Shown here in pieces: positions 15,735-23,848 of a stretch of 51,332 nucleotides of DNA. A program made the position numbers and the translations under genes. This DNA is from Opitutus sp. (GTDB lineage Bacteria > Verrucomicrobiota > Verrucomicrobiia > Opitutales > Opitutaceae). How positions within the stretch are numbered: position 1 is the stretch's first letter; each line of letters starts with the position of its first letter. Below the pieces are notes generated by a model, which worked only from the letters and a program-made list of their open reading frames with translations, was not told the origin of the DNA and searched no databases. The DNA is taken from positions 1-51,332 of the forward strand of contig SIBG01000022.1 of the NCBI GenBank assembly GCA_009695305.1, given 5' to 3'.

Positions 15735-17009
15735 TTATTTGATGTGGTCTTGTAAGGAGAAAATCGGGATCACCATGCCGATGAAGATCGTGCCGATGAA
15801 GGCCGCGATGAAGAAGAGCATCACGGGCTCCGCGAGCGCGACGACCGACTTGAGCTGGCGGTCGAGATCGCCCTCGGTGACGCCGGCGATGCGCATGAGT
15901 TCGACGTCGAGCTTACCGCTCTCCTCCGCGACCGAGATCATCTCGACGATGGCCCCGGGAAACAATTCGCGGTTCTGCGCGAGGCACTTGCCGAGGGGCT
16001 TGCCCTCTTTCACGCGGTCGATCGAGTCCGATACGGCGTCGATCAGCACCTGGTTGCCGATGGACCGGCGCGCCACATTCAGGGCGTTGATCAACGGCAC
16101 GCCCGCCTGGAGCAGGGTGCCGAGCATGCGGCAGAAACGGGCCATCGCGAACTGCGCGATGAGCGGCCCGATCACGGGGAGCTTGAGCAGCATGCCTTCC
16201 CACGCGCGCCGGCCTTTCGGCGAATCCAGCCAGGTCCGGAGCGAAAAGAAACCCACCACCAAGCCCGCCCCGAGAAACAGTCCGTAGCTGCGCACGGTTT
16301 CGCTGGTCTTCACGATGATCTGCGTGATCAAGGGCAGCTCGGCGTTGAAGCCCGCAAAGATGAGCTGGAAGCGCGGGATGAAAAAAACCATCAGGAAGAT
16401 CAGCACCCCGAGCGCGAGGATCAGCAAAATGACCGGATACATCAGGGCCGTCATCACCTTCGACTTCAGCTCCTTTTCGCGCGCCTGAAAATCTGCGATT
16501 TGCGCGAGCACGAGATCGAGAAATCCGCCCGTTTCGCCCGCCTCGACCATCGCCACGTAGACCCGCGGGAACGTCTCCGGCGAACGCTCCATCGCCTTCG
16601 AGAGCGACATGCCGTCAATCACGAAGTCGTGGATCTCCTTCCACTTCGCCTTCGCGACCGGCTCCGCCGACTCGCGATGCAAAATCACGAGCGCGCGGCT
16701 GAACGGCACACCCGCCGCGAGCAGGCTCGAGAGGAGCCGCGTGAAATTCTCCAGCATGCGCGGCGTGATCTTGCCTTTGCCGCCAAACCCCAGCGCCGTC
16801 CGGCCACCGGCGACCGGCGCAGTAGTGCCGCCGTTCGTCCCGGACGATTTCGGCAGGGCGGGAGCGCCGACCGCGGACTCCGCGAGCTTGATCGGGCGCA
16901 GGCCACGGCCTTCCACCTGGCGCATCGCCTCATGGCGGCTGCTCGCATCGAGGAAGCCTTCCGTCAGCGCGCCGTCGTGCTGCATGGCCTTGTAGGCGAA
17001 TTGGGGCAT
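15735..17009 (-). CDS. gspF: Type II secretion inner-membrane protein GspF
   Basis: 424 residues with two GspF repeats. The N-terminus MPQFAYKAMQHDGALTEGFL is diagnostic, followed by an Ala/Gly/Pro linker. Repeat 1 (LENFTRLLSSLLAAGVPFSR to FPRVYVAMVEAGETGG) ends in a membrane helix (VILLILALGVLIFLMVFFIP). Repeat 2 (FCRMLGTLLQAGVPLINALN to VEMISVAEESGKLDV) ends in a last helix (VMLFFIAAFIGTIFIGMVIP). GspF is the polytopic core of the assembly platform. Located 13 nt after gspE. Confidence 0.97.
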   Translation of the reverse strand: MPQFAYKAMQHDGALTEGFLDASSRHEAMRQVEGRGLRPIKLAESAVGAPALPKSSGTNGGTTAPVAGGRTALGFGGKGKITPRMLENFTRLLSSLLAAGVPFSRALVILHRESAEPVAKAKWKEIHDFVIDGMSLSKAMERSPETFPRVYVAMVEAGETGGFLDLVLAQIADFQAREKELKSKVMTALMYPVILLILALGVLIFLMVFFIPRFQLIFAGFNAELPLITQIIVKTSETVRSYGLFLGAGLVVGFFSLRTWLDSPKGRRAWEGMLLKLPVIGPLIAQFAMARFCRMLGTLLQAGVPLINALNVARRSIGNQVLIDAVSDSIDRVKEGKPLGKCLAQNRELFPGAIVEMISVAEESGKLDVELMRIAGVTEGDLDRQLKSVVALAEPVMLFFIAAFIGTIFIGMVIPIFSLQDHIK

Positions 17010-17022
17010 GGCGGGCGGCGGC

Positions 17023-18795
17023 TCAGATCAACGCGCGCGGCAGCGCGGGTTGCGCGGTGCTCGTGGCCGCGGGGGCGTGACTCGCGGCGGCATTACCCGT
17101 CGCAAATTCATGCACCGTCGTGACACTCAACACTTCCTCGATCGTGGTGACGCCTTCCTCCACCAGGCGCCGGCCATCCTCCGCGAGCGTCGTCATGCCG
17201 ACGCGGCGCGCGGCGTCGCGGATGGCGTCGGTCGAAGAGTTTTTCAGGATCAGCGTGCGAATTTCACTACTCGAATCCATCCACTCAAAAATCGCCCGGC
17301 GGCCGTGGTAGCCAGTCTGCCGGCACTCGCGGCAACCGACGGCCCGGTAAACTTTCGTCTCGGGCTTGATGCCGAGCTTCGTCTTGTAGTCGCGCGCCTC
17401 CGGCGTCGTATCGACCTGCCGGCAATGCGGACACAGCAAACGCACGAGGCGTTGCGCGAGCACCGCCTCAAGGGAGGAGGCGACGAGATACGGTTCGACC
17501 CCCATGTCGACCAGGCGGGTGAGCGCGCCGGCGGCGTCGTTGGTGTGCAGCGTCGAAAACACCAAGTGGCCCGTGAGCGAGGCTTGCACGGCGATTTGCG
17601 CGGTTTCCTGGTCACGGATTTCTCCGATCAGCACAACATCGGGGTCATGGCGCAGGATCGAGCGCAAGCCGCGCGCAAACGTCAGTCCGGATTTTTCCGA
17701 AACCTGGATCTGATTCACACCCTTGAGCTGGTATTCCACCGGATCCTCGATCGTGATGATCTTGCGCTCGGAGTCGTTGATTTCGTTCAGCGCGGTATAG
17801 AGCGTCGACGTCTTGCCGGAGCCCGTGGGACCGGTGACGAGCACAATCCCGTGCGGCAGTTGCAGCACCCGCTCCAGGCAGGAAAGTTCGCGCTCGCCCA
17901 TGCCCAGATCGCGCGCCCCGCGCAGCGCGGAATTCTGCCGCAGCAGCCGCATGACCACCGCCTCGCCGTGGAGCATCGGGATGATCGAAACGCGGATATC
18001 GATCTCGGCGTCCTCAATGCGGACCTTGATGCGGCCGTCCTGCGGCAGGCGCTTCTCGGCAATGTTGAGATGGCTGAGAATTTTCACGCGCGCCACGATC
18101 GCCGGCTGAAACCGTTTGATCTGCGCGGGCACCGGCACTTCCTGCAACACGCCGTCAATGCGGTAGCGAATGCGCAGTTCGTCCTCGAATGGCTCGAGGT
18201 GGACGTCCGAGGCGCGCAGCTCGATCGCGTCCTTTAACACCTGATTGACGAACCGGATGATCGACGCGTCCTCGGCCGCCTCGTCGAGATTGTTGTCGGT
18301 GCTGCCGTTCTCATCGACGACCTGCAAGCCCGCCTCGTCATCGAGCGTGTCGATCGTGTCCGCGCCGACGCCCAGCCGCTTCTTCATTTCGCGGTTGATC
18401 GCCTCGGTCGTGGCGAGCACCGGGCGGAGCCGGAGACCCGTCAGCGCCTTCAGGCCGTCGAGCGCCTGCGTGGCGAAGAGCCGGCTGGTGGCGATCTCGA
18501 TCTCGAGGTCTACGCGCCGCAGCGGGAGCAGTTCGTCGCGCAACAACAGCCGCGCCGGGAACAGCGATAGCACCTGCTTGTCCGGCTCGATCTCGTCGAG
18601 GGCGGCAAAGCTCACGCCGTATTCGCGCGCGAGCCAGCGCAGCACCCGCTCTTCGGTCAGCGCGTCAGCGCCGGGATTCTGGGTGCGAAAGGTGCGGGCG
18701 TCGGTCTCGGTGAGCTGCCGGGCCGCGATCATGCGACCCAGCAACTCGGGCAAGGTGCCGTTGCTCCCGCGGGGAAGAGGGGTTTCGGTCAGCAC
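17023..18795 (-). CDS. gspE: Type II secretion ATPase GspE
   Basis: 590 residues from a GTG at 18795, 7 nt downstream of the preceding gene. N-terminal N1E/MshEN-like domain, then the ATPase core: SDVHLEPFEDELRIRYRIDG, LPQDGRIKV, Walker A GPTGSGKTSTLY, Asp box (TIEDPVEY), RHDPDVVLIGEIRDQETAQI (Walker B) and the His box STLHTNDA. The zinc-binding tetracysteine motif is intact (CPHC...CREC). Cytoplasmic hexamer that powers pseudopilus assembly. The C-terminal tail is Ala/Thr-rich and of no known function. Confidence 0.97.
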   Translation of the reverse strand: MLTETPLPRGSNGTLPELLGRMIAARQLTETDARTFRTQNPGADALTEERVLRWLAREYGVSFAALDEIEPDKQVLSLFPARLLLRDELLPLRRVDLEIEIATSRLFATQALDGLKALTGLRLRPVLATTEAINREMKKRLGVGADTIDTLDDEAGLQVVDENGSTDNNLDEAAEDASIIRFVNQVLKDAIELRASDVHLEPFEDELRIRYRIDGVLQEVPVPAQIKRFQPAIVARVKILSHLNIAEKRLPQDGRIKVRIEDAEIDIRVSIIPMLHGEAVVMRLLRQNSALRGARDLGMGERELSCLERVLQLPHGIVLVTGPTGSGKTSTLYTALNEINDSERKIITIEDPVEYQLKGVNQIQVSEKSGLTFARGLRSILRHDPDVVLIGEIRDQETAQIAVQASLTGHLVFSTLHTNDAAGALTRLVDMGVEPYLVASSLEAVLAQRLVRLLCPHCRQVDTTPEARDYKTKLGIKPETKVYRAVGCRECRQTGYHGRRAIFEWMDSSSEIRTLILKNSSTDAIRDAARRVGMTTLAEDGRRLVEEGVTTIEEVLSVTTVHEFATGNAAASHAPAATSTAQPALPRALI

Positions 18796-18802
18796 AAAAT
18801 CG

Positions 18803-19462
18803 TCAGGGTAGCAGGCCCGACATCACCGCGATGGCTTCCTGCCGCACGCTCAACAGCGCCCGCAGGTCTTCCTGCGCCTTGGTCAGTTTCTCCTCGTTCG
18901 ACTTGCGCACATCACGCAGGTGGGCGAGTCGGGATTTGATTTCAGCATCGGGCAATTTGTCCGTGACCGCCTGGCGCAAAGCGTCCTGCTCCGGGCTGCC
19001 GCCGCGTCCGCCGCGTCCACCACCCGGGGCGCCACCGCCACCCGGCCCGCCCCCGCCGCCCGGGCCGCCCGGGCCGCCGCGACCACCGCCGAAGCCGCCG
19101 CCCGTGGCGCGGCGCAATTCGTTGATCGGCGTGATCCGATCCGAAATAAGTTTCCACTCGGCGTCATCGGTCACGTCAAATAGTTCGCGGAGGCGCGTCA
19201 GCATCTGCTCTTGGAATTGAGCTGGGTCAAAATTCCCCCGGCCGCCGCCGTTGCCGTTGGTGTTCCCGGTGGCATTGGTGCCGTCTTGGCCGCGGCGCTG
19301 GCGACCCCCACCCTTCCCATTCGGGTCGGTCGGGGTCTGATTGGTTTGGGCGAGCAACGCAGCAGAGAAGGCGCCAGCGGCGACGAGCACGAAAACTCCG
19401 CGAAACAGCCGGTTGCCGGAGCAGCAAACGGCCGGGACTATCGATTGAAGTAGTGAGATCAT
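18803..19462 (-). CDS. Secreted Gly-rich protein, first gene of the secretion operon
   Basis: About 219 residues from the ATG at 19462. A longer reading frame to 19513 would overlap the sigma-54 promoter, so the shorter start is preferred. It has a signal peptide (FVLVAAGAFSAALLAQ), a low-complexity Gly/Asn/Arg stretch, and a helical segment (FQEQMLTRLRELFDVTDDAE, WKLISDRITPINELRRA). A Gly-rich loop and a second helical segment follow (LRDVRKSNEEKLTKAQEDLR, ALLSVRQEAIAVM). The helix-turn-helix layout recalls periplasmic Spy/CpxP-type proteins, but I cannot assign the family. Position at the head of the operon suggests a periplasmic accessory or substrate of the system (inference). Confidence 0.75.
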   Translation of the reverse strand: MISLLQSIVPAVCCSGNRLFRGVFVLVAAGAFSAALLAQTNQTPTDPNGKGGGRQRRGQDGTNATGNTNGNGGGRGNFDPAQFQEQMLTRLRELFDVTDDAEWKLISDRITPINELRRATGGGFGGGRGGPGGPGGGGGPGGGGAPGGGRGGRGGSPEQDALRQAVTDKLPDAEIKSRLAHLRDVRKSNEEKLTKAQEDLRALLSVRQEAIAVMSGLLP

Positions 19463-19485
19463 ATTTTGGGGGGAAGCCAGAATTC

Positions 19486-19501
19486 TGCAGCATCCATGCC
19501 A
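19486..19501 (-). promoter_or_regulatory. Sigma-54 (-24/-12) promoter of the type II secretion operon
   Basis: On the minus strand the 16 bases TGGCATGGATGCTGCA match the sigma-54 consensus TGGCAC-G-N4-TTGCW except for two C/T exchanges. The invariant GG (19499-19500) and GC (19487-19488) are exactly 10 nt apart. Transcription would start near 19475, about 13 nt before the ATG at 19462. Two dyads of activator-site design lie upstream. Confidence 0.8.
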
Positions 19502-19544
19502 GTGATTTAACATCCTCGTAAATAATAGTTTCTACCAACCGCGA

Positions 19545-19561
19545 TGAGCAGTCTTTGCTCA
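19545..19561. promoter_or_regulatory. Proximal enhancer dyad for the sigma-54 activator
   Basis: TGAGCA-GTCTT-TGCTCA, a perfect 6-5-6 inverted repeat like classical NtrC-family sites. Its centre (19553) is about 78 bp upstream of the inferred transcription start. It shares the pattern TGxGCAGTxxTTGCxCA with the second dyad. The interval to the promoter (about 19502-19540) is conspicuously AT-rich for this DNA, which would favour looping. Confidence 0.75.
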
Positions 19562-19574
19562 TTCCCGCGATTCC

Positions 19575-19593
19575 GTGCGCAGTAATTGCGCAC
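19575..19593. promoter_or_regulatory. Distal enhancer dyad for the sigma-54 activator
   Basis: GTGCGCA-GTAAT-TGCGCAC, a perfect 7-5-7 inverted repeat. Its centre (19584) is 31 bp from the proximal dyad, about three helical turns, placing both on the same face of the helix. Inferred position about -109. Confidence 0.75.
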
Positions 19594-19719
19594 GAAATTG
19601 AAGCCGCAAGTGCGCCGCACCCGTCGATTGCTCTAGCGTTGATGCCCCATCGCATCGCCTGTCGCCTCGCCGCCTCGCGCCGCGCCAAGGCCGGCCCCAT
19701 CGTCCGCGCCGCGACCGGA

Positions 19720-22086
19720 TCAATCGACGAACAGTTCGGATATTGTCCAGTTCGCGTCGGCGCGCTCGGCGGTGTTCTTGATGAGCACGTAGCGGCCATG
19801 CGTCGCGGCCGGAAAATCGACGACCGTGCGGTTGCGTTGGCCGGCGCCCGAGGCGATTGCCTTGCCGGGCTGGGACGGATCGTCGGTCACAAAAATTTCG
19901 TAGCGCTCCGGGTAGTCCGCGGTGCGGCCCGTCTCGTCGAGCGTGAGGCGGTGGAGCGGACGCGATTGCCTAAAATCAACCTCGACCCACTGGTCGGGTG
20001 TCACGGGCACGCGCCACTGCGTCGACGTTTTGCCGTCGAAGAGAAACTTCAGCGAGTCCTCATTGCCGGAGGCGCGGGCGCGGGGCGGACCAGCGAGGTT
20101 GGCCCCGATGCACCGTGCGGCTTCCTGGGCCACCGCGGCGAGGGCGGGCTCGGACTGAAGTTTCTCGGCGAGCGCGAGGGCGTCTTTGTCCGCCGCGCGA
20201 TTCAGGAGCTTGACCATCCGCTGGCGGATGGCCGCATCGGTCGCACCCCCGAGAAGCTGCGCCAGCTGCGCCGTCTGCTCGGCCGACCACGCTTCGCGAT
20301 TGCGCTCAAAATAGCGGAGAGCCGCCTGACTCGCGGCGGTGCGCGCGGAGGCGACGGTGGCCTTGGCGGCGGCCGTGATGAGCGAAGGCAGGGCCGTGCG
20401 ATCGAGCCAGCGGGCGAGGATGCCCGTGGCGGCGTCGGCCACGGTGGCATCGGTGCTCAACGCGAGCCGCCCCGCGCACTCGGCGCTCTCTTTACCACCG
20501 AAGCGCGGCAGCACGGGCAGCAGGCGCACCGCGGTCGCGGGCGCGGCCTTTTCGAGCAACTGGTAGATGGGCCGCGCCCGCTGAGCGGTGTCCGGATTGC
20601 GCAAGGTGACGCTGACCAGGGAGCGCAAGGCGCGGGATTGCTCCGCAGAGTCGGTGGCGGCGGCGGCCCAGTCGAGGATGAGTGGCCCATCGGCCGCGGC
20701 CGCGAGATCGCCGAGCGCGCCGATCGCCGCGGTGCGGACGGACGCATCCGCCTCCTGGCGACAGGCGCGAAGAAAGGGCAGGCCCTCGGTGAGATTTCGC
20801 AGTGCGAGCTGTTCGATAAATACCACGCGTCTCGCGGCCGCGCCCCGCTCGGCGCCCACCAGCACGGCGGCGGAAACTTCCGGGCCGTTGAGCCGCGCCA
20901 GGCTCGCGCGGGCGAGCTTGGCTTCATCGAAATTTTCGCCCAACGCGAGGTTCGCGAGAAGCGTGACCAGCTCGCGATTGCCGGGCAGGCAGCCGAGCGC
21001 AGAAATCGCCTCGGCTCGCACGCTCTGATCCGGATGCTTGATGGCGGCCACGATTGCCGGGGTCGCTGCCGCCTCCGCCCGACGGCCGAACGCGGCCAGC
21101 ACCGCGGCCTGGGTGGGAGCGTCCCACGCCGGGAGTTTGGCGGCCAGCGTCGCAATCAGGCCGGGCGCGGGAGCGGCGAAGATTGCCTCGATCGCGGCTT
21201 GCTTCGCCACCCACTCGTCACCGGAGAGCACCTCGCTGATGCGGGCCGCCGCAGCGGCCGGTTCGAGATCGAGGAGCCCGCGCAGCGCAGCGGCGCGCTG
21301 GTGCGGCGCCAGGCGGGCGTCCCGCTGTAGTTCGCTAAAGAGTGCGACGCCGTCGGCCGTGGCCAGCTGCCGGGCGACGTTGAGTTTGGCCGTCACCACC
21401 GTTCGAACGCCGTCGGGTGCGGAGCGCAGCGCGGCGAGGGCCGCGGCGTTTCCGATCTGCCCGAGCGCCGTCGCCGCGGCCGCCGCGGTGGCGGCGTCCT
21501 TGTCATTGAGCAACGCCCCCAGCGCCGGCACCGCGGCGGCGGGTGCGCGCGTGGCGATCGTCTGAATCAGGCCGAGGCGCGTGCGGCCAGTCGTCGGGCC
21601 GAGCGCTTCGATCAGCACGCGGTCGATGGCGACCCCGGGCGCGGACTCGAGCGCCAGACGGGCAATATCAGCCTGGCGCTGGTCCAGCAGCATGGCCTTC
21701 AACGCGTCGAGCGCCGCCGAACTCGGCGGGCCACCCAACGCGAAGATCGCACCCAGGCGCTGACATGCCGCCTGCCGCGCCGCGCTCGAACCGTCGGGGC
21801 GGCGCAGCAGCGCGATGAGGCGCGCTTCGATGGCGGCGAGTTTTTTCGCGTCCGCGCGGGCGGCGGTGATGTCGCGGTCGAGGGCGACGAGGGCCGATTG
21901 GTCGCCGGCATAGTCCAAGTCCTGCAGCGGCACCGCCACGGCGGTGAACGCAGGTTCACTGGGCGCAGTCGCCACCGTGGCGGCATCGGGCGCCGGGCCA
22001 GTCGCGGGGGCGTTGCAGCCGGCGACGAAGAGCGCGATGAACGTGCTGAAGGGAAACCGAGGATGGGAAACAATTATGGTGCGCAT
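19720..22086 (-). CDS. HEAT-repeat lipoprotein with C-terminal discoidin-like domain
   Basis: 788 residues. The leader ends in the lipobox FVAGC, so the protein is probably lipid-anchored. Residues about 60-630 consist of repeated Ala/Leu-rich helical pairs of HEAT type (for example TAAAAATALGQIGNAAALAA, VRAEAISALGCLPGNRELVT, VRTAAIGALGDLAAAADGP). The last 130 residues form a beta-sandwich resembling an F5/8 type C (discoidin) module: LKFLFDGKTSTQWRVPVTPD, WVEVDFRQSRPLHRLTLDE, ending GRYVLIKNTAERADANWTIS. Family knowledge: such proteins occur beside Gfo/Idh/MocA oxidoreductases in Verrucomicrobiota and Planctomycetota glycan loci. Probably a surface or periplasmic binding or scaffold protein. 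It lies 22 nt after the oxidoreductase gene. Confidence 0.82.
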   Translation of the reverse strand: MRTIIVSHPRFPFSTFIALFVAGCNAPATGPAPDAATVATAPSEPAFTAVAVPLQDLDYAGDQSALVALDRDITAARADAKKLAAIEARLIALLRRPDGSSAARQAACQRLGAIFALGGPPSSAALDALKAMLLDQRQADIARLALESAPGVAIDRVLIEALGPTTGRTRLGLIQTIATRAPAAAVPALGALLNDKDAATAAAAATALGQIGNAAALAALRSAPDGVRTVVTAKLNVARQLATADGVALFSELQRDARLAPHQRAAALRGLLDLEPAAAAARISEVLSGDEWVAKQAAIEAIFAAPAPGLIATLAAKLPAWDAPTQAAVLAAFGRRAEAAATPAIVAAIKHPDQSVRAEAISALGCLPGNRELVTLLANLALGENFDEAKLARASLARLNGPEVSAAVLVGAERGAAARRVVFIEQLALRNLTEGLPFLRACRQEADASVRTAAIGALGDLAAAADGPLILDWAAAATDSAEQSRALRSLVSVTLRNPDTAQRARPIYQLLEKAAPATAVRLLPVLPRFGGKESAECAGRLALSTDATVADAATGILARWLDRTALPSLITAAAKATVASARTAASQAALRYFERNREAWSAEQTAQLAQLLGGATDAAIRQRMVKLLNRAADKDALALAEKLQSEPALAAVAQEAARCIGANLAGPPRARASGNEDSLKFLFDGKTSTQWRVPVTPDQWVEVDFRQSRPLHRLTLDETGRTADYPERYEIFVTDDPSQPGKAIASGAGQRNRTVVDFPAATHGRYVLIKNTAERADANWTISELFVD

Positions 22087-22108
22087 GGTCGTGGCAGTTG
22101 AGCGGCGT

Positions 22109-23413
22109 TCAGAGGAGCGCGTAGGGTGCGCGGCGGGGCCGGTCGAGCAGGCGTGACGCCATGGGGTCGCCGATAATTTCTTCCTTCGCTGGATCCCATC
22201 GGAGCGCGCGGCCGAGTTTCTCGGCGATACCGCTCAAGTGGCAGACGCTGGCGGTGCGGTGGCCGATCTCGACGTCGGTGATCGGACGCTGGCGGGAGCG
22301 CACGCAATTGAAGAAATCGCTTTCGTGATTGTCGCTCACATAGAGATGAACCTCGTCCGCGCGGAGCGCTCGCGTCACGAGCGACGGGGGATCGGTCTCG
22401 AACTCGTCGTTGCGCGACACCCGGACCGTGCCCTTGGAGCCGGTGAATTCGATCATGAATTTTTGCCCGTCCTCGTAGCGTTCCACGCGCACGCCGTTGG
22501 CGTAGATGTGCGTCTGGTAACGCGCGCCTTCAAAACCCTTCGGGATGAATTCGACCGGGCCGGTGTGGTCCATGCCGAGCGCCCATTGGATGATGTCGAA
22601 ATGATGCGCGCCCCAGTCGCCGTTCTTGCGCGCGCCGTATTCGAGGAAGCACCGCCAGCCGCCACCATAGTCGCCCCGGATGCGTTTTTCGTTAAAGGGC
22701 CGCCATGGCGTCGGCCCGAGCCAGCGATCGTAGTCGAGGTCGGGCGGGATCGGCTGCGCCGGCAACGCGACCGGTGGCGGAAACTCGCCGAGTTTCGTGC
22801 GAATGTATTTCAAATCGCCAATGAGGCCGTTGCGGATAAGTTCGGCGGCCTTGCGGAAGGAAGCGTTGGAGCGCTGCTGCATGCCGGACTGAAAAATGCG
22901 GCCCTGCCGGCGCGCGGTGTCGACGAGCACGCGCCCCTCGCGCAGCGTGAGCGTGATGGGTTTTTCGCAATACACGTCCTTGCCCGCGAGCATCGCCCCG
23001 CGCGCGACGGCGGCGTGCCAGTGATCGGGCGTCGTGACGAACACGGTGTCGATATCGTCGCGGGCGATGAGGTCCTCATACTTCGCGTAGATGTCCACAC
23101 CCTTGTAGGTGCCGCTGGTCTTGTCGCCGCCGTAGAATTTTTCGATGCGATCGCGCGCCTTGACGGCCTTGCTGCGCCAGACGTCGGACACCGCGACGAT
23201 GCGACAATCCTCCCGCCCGAGCAAGGTGCTGAGGTGAGCGTTACAGATGAGGCCGTTGCCGACCATCCCAACGGTGAGGCGGTTGCTCGGCGCGTTCTTG
23301 CCGAACAGTGAGGCCGGGAAAAAATTCGGCGCGACCGCGTAAGCGAAGATGCCGGCGAGTCCGCGCTGGAGGACGGTGCGGCGCGTGAGGGGCGGGACGG
23401 TGGAATGCGACAT
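22109..23413 (-). CDS. Tat-exported Gfo/Idh/MocA-family oxidoreductase
   Basis: 434 residues with a twin-arginine leader (LTRRTVLQRGLAGIFAYA). The Rossmann N-terminus (RLTVGMVGNGLICNAHLSTL, IVAVSDV) and the conserved VFVTTPDHWHAAVARGAML plus DVYCEKPITLTLREGR identify the family, with the EKP catalytic lysine present. The substrate domain includes GGWRCFLEYGARKNGDWGAH, HFDIIQWALG. Exported enzymes of this branch act on sugars or sugar acids with a bound NAD(P) cofactor; the exact substrate is unknown. It heads a two-gene unit with the HEAT lipoprotein and is divergent from a sulfatase. Confidence 0.93.
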   Translation of the reverse strand: MSHSTVPPLTRRTVLQRGLAGIFAYAVAPNFFPASLFGKNAPSNRLTVGMVGNGLICNAHLSTLLGREDCRIVAVSDVWRSKAVKARDRIEKFYGGDKTSGTYKGVDIYAKYEDLIARDDIDTVFVTTPDHWHAAVARGAMLAGKDVYCEKPITLTLREGRVLVDTARRQGRIFQSGMQQRSNASFRKAAELIRNGLIGDLKYIRTKLGEFPPPVALPAQPIPPDLDYDRWLGPTPWRPFNEKRIRGDYGGGWRCFLEYGARKNGDWGAHHFDIIQWALGMDHTGPVEFIPKGFEGARYQTHIYANGVRVERYEDGQKFMIEFTGSKGTVRVSRNDEFETDPPSLVTRALRADEVHLYVSDNHESDFFNCVRSRQRPITDVEIGHRTASVCHLSGIAEKLGRALRWDPAKEEIIGDPMASRLLDRPRRAPYALL

Positions 23414-23848
23414 GAGAGGAGGGGGCTGAGAAAAGAAAGCCTGAAGGTATAGGACCGAATCCGAAGCGACTGCGCAAATGCTGGCGAGAACTCACCATGC
23501 ATTGCGAGTTAAACAGCCGGAGAAAGTCACCGGTGCCGAGAAAAATAGCGTCCGGCGATTGACGGCTGGCTGGCCGAACACCACCCGCCAGTGGGTCGCG
23601 CGGAGTCGAGACGTTGGCGAGCGCGGGGGAGTTCAAGGCGATCGGGCGGTCGAGGGGCGTCGCCGGACTGAGATTGGGATTCATCTCGACGGCGTCTCGG
23701 CCGAAGCGGTAAACGCTTTCATGCTTCACCCCGGCGAGTTCTCGGCGATCGTGGGAGCCACGAGAACCGCCCCGCCTCCATTCGAACAAGTTCGCTGGCG
23801 GAAATTTTCCGCTCAAACTGCGATCGACCGACCAAAAATTATTTCCCC
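23414..23848. other. Intergenic region between divergent oxidoreductase and sulfatase genes
   Basis: A 435-bp stretch with no recognisable gene. Several short frames exist on both strands, but their translations are Arg/Pro-rich and look like shadows. It must hold the promoters of both divergent genes. The only distinct structure seen is the 15-bp palindrome close to the sulfatase start, listed separately. Confidence 0.5.
23798..23812. promoter_or_regulatory. Palindrome upstream of sulfatase gene (candidate operator)
   Basis: GCGGAAATTTTCCGC is a perfect 7-1-7 inverted repeat beginning 51 bp before the sulfatase start codon. Its size and place suit a dimeric repressor or activator site. No regulator is encoded next to it. 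Confidence 0.4.
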
